A DNA stretch of 6,635 nt from Candidatus Sericytochromatia bacterium (GTDB lineage Bacteria; Cyanobacteriota; Sericytochromatia; UBA7694). The stretch is from the NCBI GenBank assembly GCA_913773825.1, contig CAJYHH010000143.1, forward strand, positions 1 through 6,635, given 5' to 3'. Below the pieces are notes generated by a model. It made no database searches. It was not told the DNA's origin and was given only the letters and a program-made list of their open reading frames with translations. This document shows, in pieces, positions 1 to 5,757 of the stretch. Every line of letters begins with the position of its first letter. Position 1 is the stretch's first letter. The position numbers and the translations under genes were made by a program.

Positions 1-1266
1 GCCCGAGACATTTTCTTCTCCACCGCTGCTTACCACCGTGTTTTGAGAGGACTCACCTGCATTTACTGCCAGCGTACCGCCACTGTAAAGCATAACCCCT
101 GAAGCCTTCCCTGCGCTGATGGAGAAAGCCCCCACAGGGTTAGTCCCGCTAAGCGTGGCTCGGGTGTTAGTTATTAATCTTCCGCCTGACGACTGCGTAA
201 CGCCAAGGGCAGAGCCGCCTGACGTAACCGAAAGACTACCTCCGGACTGAAGAACAGTGCCTGAGGCAGAGCCGCCTGCCAGCACAAGTTGCCCCCCCCC
301 GGACACAACCGTGGCCTGTGACGCTGATGCAGTGCTGTTCACGTACTGTGTACCTGCGACGCTCGCAGATACTGACAGACCACCACTGTTGACTTCCTGT
401 ATACCTCCACTACTGATAGTGTCAGACGTGGTTACGCCCCAGACTTTCTGGTTGCCGCCTGACAAAACCGTGGTCATGCTTGCGGAGCCTCCACTTGAAA
501 TATTCTGCAGGGCCCCGCTGTTTAATATCGTTGCCTGGGCTGAGCCAGCGATGTCGGTGTTCTGAACGGCACCAGCGCTCACAGTGGTTGAAAAAACCTT
601 GCCGCCACTGGACACAAACTGTTTAGCTCCATTCTGGAGAAAAGTCTGACTGGCTGAGCCACCTCCATACACCTGCTGACTCCCGCCGGAGCTGACCGTG
701 GTAGAGACAGCGCTCCCTGAAGACGCTACATACTGGGTTCCAAATACTGTGGTTTGATTAGCCAGGGCTCCGTTACTGACAACAGACTGAGCGCCCCCGG
801 CTTTGATTGTGGCTGACGTAGCCAGGGAACCAGTACCATTTACGTTTTGGCTCCCCCCCGAATTAACGGTTGTCTGAAGTGCCGTCCCGCCGACAACAGC
901 CTGAGTGCCACCATTATTTACGGTCGTTGAGGTAGCACTTCCACCGTACACCCCTTCAATACCGTTCATGAAAAGAGAGGTCTGAGAGGTAGTCCCACCG
1001 CTGGAAACGTTCAGGAAACCCGATGTGACTGACGTGTTCGTCCATGTCTCACCGGCACTGACGCCATAGGATCCTCCGCTTATCACCAGGTTATTTTGGT
1101 TTCCTGCCATCGCCCCCTGCGGGCCCAGAGTTCCGCCCATTAACAGCAGGAGCGTCGCCGCTTTTTTGACTGCCAGCGGGGGGCGCCCGCCGCACCCTGC
1201 TTTTTCTGACGCCACTATCCAGGCCTGGCGTGCCGCACTCCAGACAATCCTGTACGCTCTGTTCAT
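1..1266 (-). CDS. AIDA/TibA-type autotransporter adhesin, N-terminal 422 residues (3' end outside window)
   Basis: A self-associating or adhesive outer-membrane autotransporter; only the signal peptide and the start of the passenger are present, and the beta-barrel would lie beyond position 1. The minus frame is open without a stop from ATG at 1266 to the edge. Residues 1-24 (MNRAYRIVWSAARQAWIVAS...) form an extended signal peptide region, followed by a hydrophobic core (about 36-54) with likely cleavage after AMA-54. From about residue 85 the protein is built of imperfect ~19-residue units rich in Gly, Ser, Thr and Val (T-V-x-S-G-G-x-Q-x-V type), the AIDA-I repeat that is the substrate of Aah/TibC heptosyltransferases. 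A GAGG ribosome site lies 7 bases before the start. It is last in the visible operon, 71 bases after the heptosyltransferase gene, the usual partner order. Family assignment is firm; receptor and symbol are unknown. Confidence 0.93.
   Translation of the reverse strand, partial: MNRAYRIVWSAARQAWIVASEKAGCGGRPPLAVKKAATLLLLMGGTLGPQGAMAGNQNNLVISGGSYGVSAGETWTNTSVTSGFLNVSSGGTTSQTSLFMNGIEGVYGGSATSTTVNNGGTQAVVGGTALQTTVNSGGSQNVNGTGSLATSATIKAGGAQSVVSNGALANQTTVFGTQYVASSGSAVSTTVSSGGSQQVYGGGSASQTFLQNGAKQFVSSGGKVFSTTVSAGAVQNTDIAGSAQATILNSGALQNISSGGSASMTTVLSGGNQKVWGVTTSDTISSGGIQEVNSGGLSVSASVAGTQYVNSTASASQATVVSGGGQLVLAGGSASGTVLQSGGSLSVTSGGSALGVTQSSGGRLITNTRATLSGTNPVGAFSISAGKASGVMLYSGGTLAVNAGESSQNTVVSSGGEENVSG
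163..1014 (-). repeat. Region coding degenerate AIDA-type ~19-residue passenger repeats
   Basis: Residues about 85-368 of the adhesin repeat a unit of roughly 19 residues with the pattern GG-x-A-x-x-T-x-V-x-x-GG-x-Q-x-V. The repeats are well diverged at DNA level, so they are unlikely to recombine easily. In AIDA-I and TibA such repeats form the passenger beta-helix, and their short strand-loop-strand segments carry the O-heptose. Beyond residue 368 the pattern loosens. Confidence 0.75.
292..300 (-). repeat. Homopolymer G9 (minus strand) inside adhesin coding sequence
   Basis: Nine consecutive C on the plus strand, read as three GGG glycine codons (residues 323-325) in the adhesin. The run is in frame in this copy. 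Gain or loss of one base would truncate the adhesin before its barrel. Confidence 0.9.
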
Positions 1267-1337
1267 ATCACTGCCTCATCATCATGTTTTGTTATGATCC
1301 GCCACTCAAGTGTCGGGGGAAATCGCATATGCATGCG

Positions 1338-2627
1338 TTAACTGGTTCTCAGTTGTGTATGCAGCCGGTCGATAACACCGGTGACCTGTTTGCCTGTAAT
1401 CAGCCGGGTGCACTCAAACTGCCGTTCAGTCCCCTTATGACGCGGACACCAGAAGAAATCGTGGTGGTCAAAATTTTCGTGCAGGCTGTCCCAGCAGCCG
1501 CTGCAGCCGTGACTGCTGAACACGCGCCATGGGGTGTAAAATTCGGCGTTAGGCAAGCTGAAGCCGCTGATAAGCACCACCGGTATGTGTGATGCCCAGG
1601 CAAGCCAGGAGAGTCCGCTCGCCAGGCCTATAAAAAAGCTGGCGTGACGCAGGAGGTCTACCCGTGCCTGCAGCGGCAGGTTGCCGGTAAAGTCTTCCGC
1701 GCCGTAAGGAATATGGTTCCAGAGAAAACCGGTGCCCGTGGTAGACTCCCGGTCAATGCACAGTACCCGGTACCCCAGAGATTTCAGGTGCGCGACAACC
1801 TCTTTCCAGCCATGGCCGTTATTCCAGAACTTGGCCTGGCAGGTGGACTGCACAGCAATACAGACGTAGGGCTCATTAATGGTCCGCGGCGCACTGAGGT
1901 TCAGGCGTGGAGGTTCTTCGCGAGGATCAACACCGAGGATATAGCCCGCGATCCGGTGAAAGCCTACCTGGCGAAAGTCCACTGGCTGATGCGTGTCATT
2001 ACCGCGAAAGAACAGTCCAATTCGGTAGGTAGCGTAATAGGTGCGGTCACGGACAGCTTCCGGTGCCGAGAAACGGATATCCGGGTACTGTCCCTCCAGC
2101 AACGCGATAATGTTCGGTGCCATAGTGCACTCAAGCCGGCAGCCGTGAAGCTGGCGAAACCGCTCTGCATAATGGAACCAGCCAAGCAGATCGCCCAGCG
2201 TGCCAGAGGGAAAAGAAATCAGCACGTCGCGGTCTTTGAGGGACAGGGTTTCGTCCAGCAGAGGCTGGCGTTCATTTACCCGCCAGACCTGAATACGGAA
2301 GCGGACAAAATACTTTTTGGCAGAGGTGACCCATCCGGCGCCTGTTTCGCAGCGGAACAGAACGTTGCCGGAGTCATCATCCAGTATAGCCACGCACCAG
2401 CGCCCCTCGGGCAGCAGCACGCGGGCTCCGTCATTGAAGTCATAGAAGATGCCGCAAGGCCCTGCGACAGAAGGTTTTTCAGGTGGAAGAACGAACGGTG
2501 ATGTTGCTTCCACCTGTGTGGCAGGAGCGGCTGAAGGCGCAGCATCCTGAACCGGAGCTGGCCCGCTCATGGCCTGCTCCGCAGATTCTGATGCTGAAAG
2601 AACAGCGATATCAGGCTCATAAGTCAT
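1338..2627 (-). CDS. Autotransporter O-heptosyltransferase, TibC/Aah (BAHT) family
   Basis: Cytoplasmic enzyme transferring heptose from ADP-heptose to serines in the passenger repeats of the adjacent autotransporter. The body matches the GT9-like bacterial autotransporter heptosyltransferases: SFPSGTLGDLLGW (139-151) with D146, QAKFWNNGHGWKEV (264-277) with K266, LVI-type Rossmann segment around 329-354, and four cysteines C375, C378, C394, C406 (C-x2-C-x15-C-x11-C) that fit the iron-finger of this family. In TibC an Asp and a Lys in these motifs are reported as catalytic; I equate D146 and K266 with them by motif context. Family members form dodecamers. Residues 1-50 are an Ala/Pro/Ser-rich extension that looks disordered. 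The start is supported by GGAG 8 bases upstream and the ATGA overlap with the regulator gene, implying coupled translation. The gene directly precedes its probable substrate. Confidence 0.95.
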   Translation of the reverse strand: MTYEPDIAVLSASESAEQAMSGPAPVQDAAPSAAPATQVEATSPFVLPPEKPSVAGPCGIFYDFNDGARVLLPEGRWCVAILDDDSGNVLFRCETGAGWVTSAKKYFVRFRIQVWRVNERQPLLDETLSLKDRDVLISFPSGTLGDLLGWFHYAERFRQLHGCRLECTMAPNIIALLEGQYPDIRFSAPEAVRDRTYYATYRIGLFFRGNDTHQPVDFRQVGFHRIAGYILGVDPREEPPRLNLSAPRTINEPYVCIAVQSTCQAKFWNNGHGWKEVVAHLKSLGYRVLCIDRESTTGTGFLWNHIPYGAEDFTGNLPLQARVDLLRHASFFIGLASGLSWLAWASHIPVVLISGFSLPNAEFYTPWRVFSSHGCSGCWDSLHENFDHHDFFWCPRHKGTERQFECTRLITGKQVTGVIDRLHTQLRTS

Positions 2628-3322
2628 GATTTAATCTCCGGTTTAGTCGTCACTTTCCGGCGCTTAGAAACAGCGTGTGGCTGATGTTTCCGCCCGCGTG
2701 GTTTCAGGGCAGGAAACACAGAAGAAAGCTTGCAAAGTCCATTGCTGCGTTGGGTATAAAGGGTTTTCACTGACCGTCCCATACTGGAAGCACAGGCGTT
2801 GGCCGTATTACCTGAAAGCCAGTCGGTAACAGCTTTGTGCTCACCTGGAGTAAGTACCTGTAAAGCGTCTTTACGCTTTACACTGCCCGGTCCCGAAAAA
2901 GTTGGGCTCACTTTTCCTGTCAGCATGAACTGCAGCAGAGACTGCCTGATACCCAGAGGCACAACAGTGCAATTGCTTAAAAGGCCGGGTGAGCAGCCAA
3001 GCGCACCCAGTGTATGAATCAGCCAGTCTGCAGGGACCGGGCTTATAAGGAGCACACAGGGTGGATGGCTGCAATTACGTACCAGCCGGGCCAGTGTTTC
3101 TGTCAGTCTGAGCAGCATCAGCGGGTCATCCGGAATGACGACGGTCAACCGCCACAGCCCGTTTGTCTGATAGAAAACAGAATCAAGCAGATTCTCTTCA
3201 TGTATAAGTCGAACCGGGGCGGAGCCTGACTCACTGAGTAACGCCATGACACCCGTTGCTGCATATGTGTCAGTAGAAAAGACGTATTCTTTGAGGCGTC
3301 TGATATGGGTAACATTCAGCAT
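2624..3322 (-). CDS. LuxR/GerE-type transcriptional regulator
   Basis: A 232-residue DNA-binding protein. The C-terminal GerE helix-turn-helix is clear at about 157-200: LTPGEHKAVTDWLSG then a recognition region ending SVKTLYTQRSNGLCKLS, matching the LTxxExxVLxxxxxG...S.KTVxxHxxxIxxKL pattern. Residues 1-140 resemble in outline the receiver-like half of RcsB/BglJ-class regulators (YVFSTDTYAATGVMALL), but I see no clear acidic pocket and phospho-acceptor Asp, so phosphorylation control is doubtful. The tail 208-232 is strongly basic. AGGAG lies 7 bases before the ATG. It sits between an EAL gene and the heptosyltransferase and overlaps the latter by 4 bases. From memory, the ETEC tib locus also places regulatory genes ahead of tibC-tibA, so control of this operon is the likely role; the target is inferred. 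Confidence 0.88.
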   Translation of the reverse strand: MLNVTHIRRLKEYVFSTDTYAATGVMALLSESGSAPVRLIHEENLLDSVFYQTNGLWRLTVVIPDDPLMLLRLTETLARLVRNCSHPPCVLLISPVPADWLIHTLGALGCSPGLLSNCTVVPLGIRQSLLQFMLTGKVSPTFSGPGSVKRKDALQVLTPGEHKAVTDWLSGNTANACASSMGRSVKTLYTQRSNGLCKLSSVFPALKPRGRKHQPHAVSKRRKVTTKPEIKS

Positions 3323-3385
3323 TGTGTTTCTCCTGTCTGCCCGGCCATCTCACTACCGGCGTAAATAGTCGTCTGAGCGTGTATC

Positions 3386-4171
3386 TCAGTTTTTTGAATC
3401 ACGGGCTTTAAGTGCCGGGGAAAAACTGCTTCTCCGTTGCCTTTTTTTGGGGAAATATGCATTCGCCAGCTTCGAAAGGTCCTTTATCAGCACAGAGGGA
3501 AACAGGTAGCCCTGCATGCCCTCGACCGAGTTCCCCAGACTCTTTCTGTACTTTTCGCTCTCAACGCCTTCAACGACCACCGAGGGGGAATAGCGTCTGA
3601 TTTCTCTGATGACCGTTTCCCAGATAGGCTTCTCAGACATGTTCCAGAAAAACATCCTGTCGATTTTGACGGTGTCGAAAAGGCAGCTCTGTATGGCCGA
3701 AAGATTTGCTTTTCCGGAACCAAAATCATCAAGCCAAAGACCAAAGTCGCGACTCAGACAATTCAGATGTGAGTGCTGTGGTGAGGAACCCAGCCCTGCA
3801 AATGTCTCTGATATTTCAAGCCTGATAAAAGGCATGCTCATGAGCTGATTTTTGATATCCAGTGTGCTGCAGATAATGCCCGCCAGATCACCGTCGATAT
3901 TTAATGTGCAGAGCAAATCGTTTTCCAAAAAAAAACCAGCATTCTGCGAAAGAGTTTCCAGCTGTTTAACAAAAAGGGATCTCTTATCTGATAGCGTCGC
4001 ATTCTTTAAAAAAAACTCAGCCGGATAGAACAAGTCCCCCTGTTCCTCAGCGAGATAAAACCGTGAGAGAAGTTCTACCGCATAAACTTTACCCGCTGGA
4101 TTTACAATAGGTTCAGCAATGAAAAAAACATCAAAAGGAAGACCCGTTTTATCTCTGAGTAAATGCTTCAA
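3386..4171 (-). CDS. EAL-domain protein, probable cyclic-di-GMP phosphodiesterase
   Basis: A stand-alone EAL domain of 261 residues with no membrane segment and no GGDEF partner. Active-site landmarks are nearly complete: E33 in AVELLSR (the EAL motif, here ELL), N91 in TLNID, E119 in RLEISET, D148-D149 in LDDFGSG, K169 in VKIDRMF, E201 and E204 in VVVEGVES, and Q220 in GMQGYLF. Metal- and substrate-binding residues are therefore kept and hydrolysis of c-di-GMP to pGpG is plausible; a YdiV-like non-catalytic role is the alternative. The start codon is TTG at 4171-4169, with a perfect AAGGAG at 4178-4183 six bases upstream and no better ATG nearby. It is the first gene of the adhesin operon, with a 63-base gap to the regulator. 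Runs of T9 and T8 occur in its coding strand, and it looks more AT-rich than the genes downstream. Confidence 0.9.
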   Translation of the reverse strand: MKHLLRDKTGLPFDVFFIAEPIVNPAGKVYAVELLSRFYLAEEQGDLFYPAEFFLKNATLSDKRSLFVKQLETLSQNAGFFLENDLLCTLNIDGDLAGIICSTLDIKNQLMSMPFIRLEISETFAGLGSSPQHSHLNCLSRDFGLWLDDFGSGKANLSAIQSCLFDTVKIDRMFFWNMSEKPIWETVIREIRRYSPSVVVEGVESEKYRKSLGNSVEGMQGYLFPSVLIKDLSKLANAYFPKKRQRRSSFSPALKARDSKN

Positions 4172-4183
4172 TTCAGACTCCTT
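4169..4183 (-). promoter_or_regulatory. Ribosome binding site deciding a TTG start
   Basis: On the minus strand AAGGAG is followed by six bases (TCTGAA) and TTG. The spacing is ideal, the first residues MKHLLRDKTG lead straight into the EAL fold, and no ATG or GTG is equally well placed, so TTG is the likely start. A TTG start usually lowers yield, which would suit a regulatory enzyme. Confidence 0.75.
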
Positions 4184-4235
4184 AAGTTAGAGGCAAAACT
4201 CACATCAATAAAAAATACAAGCAGCCCTGACAGAG

Positions 4236-4250
4236 CACATTTCAAATGTG
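4236..4250. promoter_or_regulatory. Perfect 15-bp palindrome, possible operator upstream of the EAL gene
   Basis: CACATTT, one central base, AAATGTG: seven-base arms without mismatch. It lies 65 bases upstream of the TTG start, downstream of the candidate promoter, so a bound repressor here or a small leader hairpin could control the operon. The cognate factor is unknown. Confidence 0.45.
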
Positions 4251-4316
4251 TCCATTTAGAACTTTCTCGGGCATCAATGAGGCATTAATCATTCTTTAGG
4301 ATGAATCTTAATTTCG

Positions 4317-4345
4317 ATTATTGATCGACCAAAGCAATCAATCAA
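4317..4345 (-). promoter_or_regulatory. Candidate sigma-70 promoter of the adhesin operon
   Basis: On the minus strand a -35 box TTGATT (4345-4340, 4 of 6 consensus) and a -10 box AATAAT (4322-4317, 5 of 6) are separated by exactly 17 bases. The start point would fall near 4310, giving a leader of about 140 bases before the TTG start. The -35 lies in an ATCAAT repeat. In AT-rich DNA such matches arise by chance, so this is only a candidate. Confidence 0.35.
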
Positions 4346-4457
4346 TAGGTAACGATAGCCCCAATCTATGACCAAAACTATCAATAATTTGAAACTTATC
4401 GCTGAAGGCTTTCAAAAATCAACATTTTAAAAAAAATCACTAAAAATCCTTAACATT

Positions 4458-4511
4458 TATTAACAATACGTGCTCATAAAAAAACCTTATAAGATTCCCT
4501 TATTGTTAATA
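4458..4511. repeat. 11-bp inverted repeat pair, arms 43 bp apart
   Basis: TATTAACAATA at 4458-4468 is exactly repeated in inverse orientation as TATTGTTAATA at 4501-4511. Each arm is itself close to a dyad (TATT-NNN-AATA). The centre-to-centre distance of 43 bp is about four helical turns, which would put two bound dimers on the same face of the DNA. The spacer contains the CTTATAAG palindrome. Confidence 0.45.
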
Positions 4512-4711
4512 GGAAACATCTCAAATCCACCTGCAAGCCTATAAATCAGAAAGGTATTATTTACGGTTTTTTTTGCGAAGTTGACTTAAGCTTTTTAAGC
4601 CAAAAAAACAGAACTCAGACAGGAAAGACGTCATTCGGAAACTTAAAAAACAAACATCAGAAATACGAATGCTTTACTTCATTAAAAAAATATTTAATAA
4701 AAAAAGTTAAC

Positions 4712-4740
4712 TTGCAGGAAAAAAAAAGAGTATTTAAGAT
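4712..4740 (+). promoter_or_regulatory. Weak candidate promoter for the ialB-like gene
   Basis: TTGCAG (4712-4717, 3 of 6) and TAAGAT (4735-4740, 4 of 6) are 17 bases apart, with an A-run in the spacer. The leader would be about 135 bases and would include the 4833-4849 palindrome. The match is poor and this should be read as a suggestion only. Confidence 0.18.
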
Positions 4741-4832
4741 GATGGATTACCACTGAATGCAGCGGCAAGGTTTCGGCATTTAGACTCATGTAGTTTCTTG
4801 TCCCTTCATTAACTTTCACAAAAAGCTAAAGT

Positions 4833-4849
4833 TCTGACTTAAAGTCAGA
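4833..4849. promoter_or_regulatory. Perfect 17-bp palindrome just upstream of the ialB-like gene
   Basis: TCTGACTT, one central A, AAGTCAGA: eight-base arms with no mismatch, ending 32 bases before the ATG at 4882. The 8-mer TGACTTAA inside it also occurs at 4582-4589. It could be an operator or, in RNA, a short hairpin near the ribosome site. Confidence 0.5.
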
Positions 4850-4881
4850 GACACTTTCCTCCCCAAACTCGTGGTGATATT

Positions 4882-5451
4882 ATGATTAAAATACGGCTCA
4901 TTATGCAGACAATTATAACAGCCTCTTTTTTTACGACAGCTGTATGCATGGCGCAAAGTTTGACTGATTCTAACGAGAAAACTGCATTGAAAAGCAGCGT
5001 ACAGTCAGACAAGAAAAATCAAATCAGCAACGAAAGTTTCTGGGTAGAGAGTTGCTCAGGTGACAACGCTAAACGTCGGTGCAATCTGACGCTTGAGCTC
5101 AAGATGAAAGATACCGGTCAACAAGTCTTGCTGGCCGGACTGACTCCAGACAGTAAAGGCCGTATAACCGGTGATTTTACACTTCCTTTTGGTCTGGATG
5201 TGTCTAAAGGTATTTCTGTTACAATCGACAGTCCCAGCGCTACGGTTGCTCTTCCTTTCAAAACCTGCCTGCCTCAGGGCTGCATCGTTCCGGTCAGGCT
5301 GGACGAAATGTTCGTAAAGAAAATGCAGCGGAGTAAGGCAATGAAGCTGAAAGCCACGCTCAGCGACGGGCATCCTGTGGTGATTGATATTCCTCTTCAG
5401 GGGTTCAGCGAAAAACTCCGCCACCTGCCGGAACTGAACAAGGGGGCTTGA
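4882..5451 (+). CDS. Secreted IalB-family (invasion associated locus B) protein
   Basis: A 189-residue exported protein. Residues 1-24 are a Sec signal peptide (basic MIKIR, hydrophobic core, likely cut after CMA-24); the cysteine at 22 is not in a good lipobox. The mature part follows the IalB pattern: FWVESCSG...RRCNLTLEL (53-73), a hydrophobic strand region with LPFGLDVSKGISVTID (101-116), LPFKTCLPQGCIVPVRLDE (124-142) and a closing IPLQGFSEKLRHL (170-182). Cysteines 58, 67, 129 and 134 probably form two disulfides in the periplasm. The family is named from Bartonella and is common in alphaproteobacteria; its biochemical role is not settled. The start at 4882 has only a weak GGTG site upstream; ATG at 4903 has none and would shorten the signal peptide. 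It is transcribed away from the adhesin operon across a shared control region. Confidence 0.85.
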   Translation: MIKIRLIMQTIITASFFTTAVCMAQSLTDSNEKTALKSSVQSDKKNQISNESFWVESCSGDNAKRRCNLTLELKMKDTGQQVLLAGLTPDSKGRITGDFTLPFGLDVSKGISVTIDSPSATVALPFKTCLPQGCIVPVRLDEMFVKKMQRSKAMKLKATLSDGHPVVIDIPLQGFSEKLRHLPELNKGA

Positions 5452-5497
5452 CGACCTGGTTGCTCACTGCGACAAGAAAAGTAAAACTAATGAACAA

Positions 5498-5527
5498 ACC
5501 TGACAGTAAATTCTTCGCCTGTCAGGT
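5498..5527. terminator. Hairpin after the ialB-like gene, possible terminator
   Basis: ACCTGACAG and CTGTCAGGT form a perfect 9-bp stem with a 12-base loop, 46 bases after the stop at 5451. There is no clear T-run on either side, so it is not a textbook intrinsic terminator. It could still end or stabilise the transcript, or serve the minus-strand remnant that ends at 5531. Confidence 0.4.
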
Positions 5528-5530
5528 CTG

Positions 5531-5741
5531 TTACTTTACCCGCTCTGCCTGTGCATGCTCTGCCATGCGACTAAACATGACAGTTGGTAACGAAAGAGCC
5601 ACCTTTTTATTGCCAGATACCGTGTCAAAAAATCCATTCATAACACAGGCAGCATTTGTCAGGCTCTCGCCGTATTCTGGCCATCAGAGAAGCCAGTAAA
5701 CGGTCCACTGATTCCTGCTCATCCATAATACCTGCCTTCAT
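5531..5741 (-). pseudogene. Probable frameshifted small gene (about 65-70 residues when joined)
   Basis: On the minus strand ATG at 5741 (MKAGIMDEQESVDRLLASLM...) reads 38 codons to TGA at 5625. A second frame, open from 5683 to TAA at 5531, reads WPEYGESLTNAACV, then continues with MNGFFDTVSGNKK and VALSLPTVMFSRMAEHAQ. A single-base shift somewhere in 5625-5683 would join them into one continuous protein of about 68 residues. The KKVALSLP strand followed by an amphipathic helix faintly recalls the start of ribbon-helix-helix DNA-binding proteins, but it stops before a second helix. I do not recognise the family. Two separate tiny ORFs, or no gene, are the alternatives. Confidence 0.3.
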
Positions 5742-5757
5742 CCGTGATTTTTACCCG

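Larger units (their letters stand above)
4172..4881. other. AT-rich divergent intergenic control region
   Basis: A 710-base stretch without a credible gene on either strand. It is much richer in A and T than its flanks, with many A or T tracts of 6-9 bases (for example near 4427-4436, 4567-4574, 4684-4690, 4719-4727), a composition typical of H-NS-silenced DNA. It contains exact palindromes at 4236-4250 and 4833-4849, an 11-bp inverted pair at 4458-4468 and 4501-4511, a small palindrome CTTATAAG at 4486-4493, and a repeated ATCAATA motif in 4204-4386. A weak stem (AATGC/GCATT) lies at 4756-4780. It separates the leftward adhesin operon from the rightward ialB-like gene and should hold promoters for both. 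Confidence 0.7.

Noticed and set aside
257..565. Plus-strand frame of 102 codons
   Set aside because: Mirror of the Gly/Ser/Thr-rich adhesin repeats; composition (Pro/Thr/Ala rich) is what the complement of such repeats gives.
163..1014. CRISPR-like or tandem DNA repeat array
   Set aside because: The periodicity is at protein level (AIDA repeats) with strong nucleotide divergence; there are no identical repeats with unique spacers.
1230..1592. Plus-strand frame of 120 codons across the gap between transferase and adhesin genes
   Set aside because: Antisense to both genes and with no recognisable protein features.
1644..2501. Open plus-strand frame of 285 codons
   Set aside because: It lies wholly antisense to the heptosyltransferase, whose motifs are unmistakable; no domain or ribosome site supports it. 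It is a by-product of codon bias on the opposite strand.
4581..4609. TTGACT at 4581-4586 as a plus-strand -35 box
   Set aside because: Good -35 match but the sequence 16-18 bases downstream (AAAAAC and neighbours) has no acceptable -10.
5056..5424. Minus-strand frame of 122 codons
   Set aside because: Shadow of the ialB-like gene, which has a signal peptide and family motifs on the plus strand.
5448..5699. Plus-strand TTG-initiated frame of 83 codons overlapping the ialB-like stop as TTGA, with AAGGGGG upstream
   Set aside because: The overlap and ribosome-like site are tempting, but the protein has no domain or coding-like pattern, runs through the 5498-5527 hairpin, and opposes the more protein-like minus-strand remnant.
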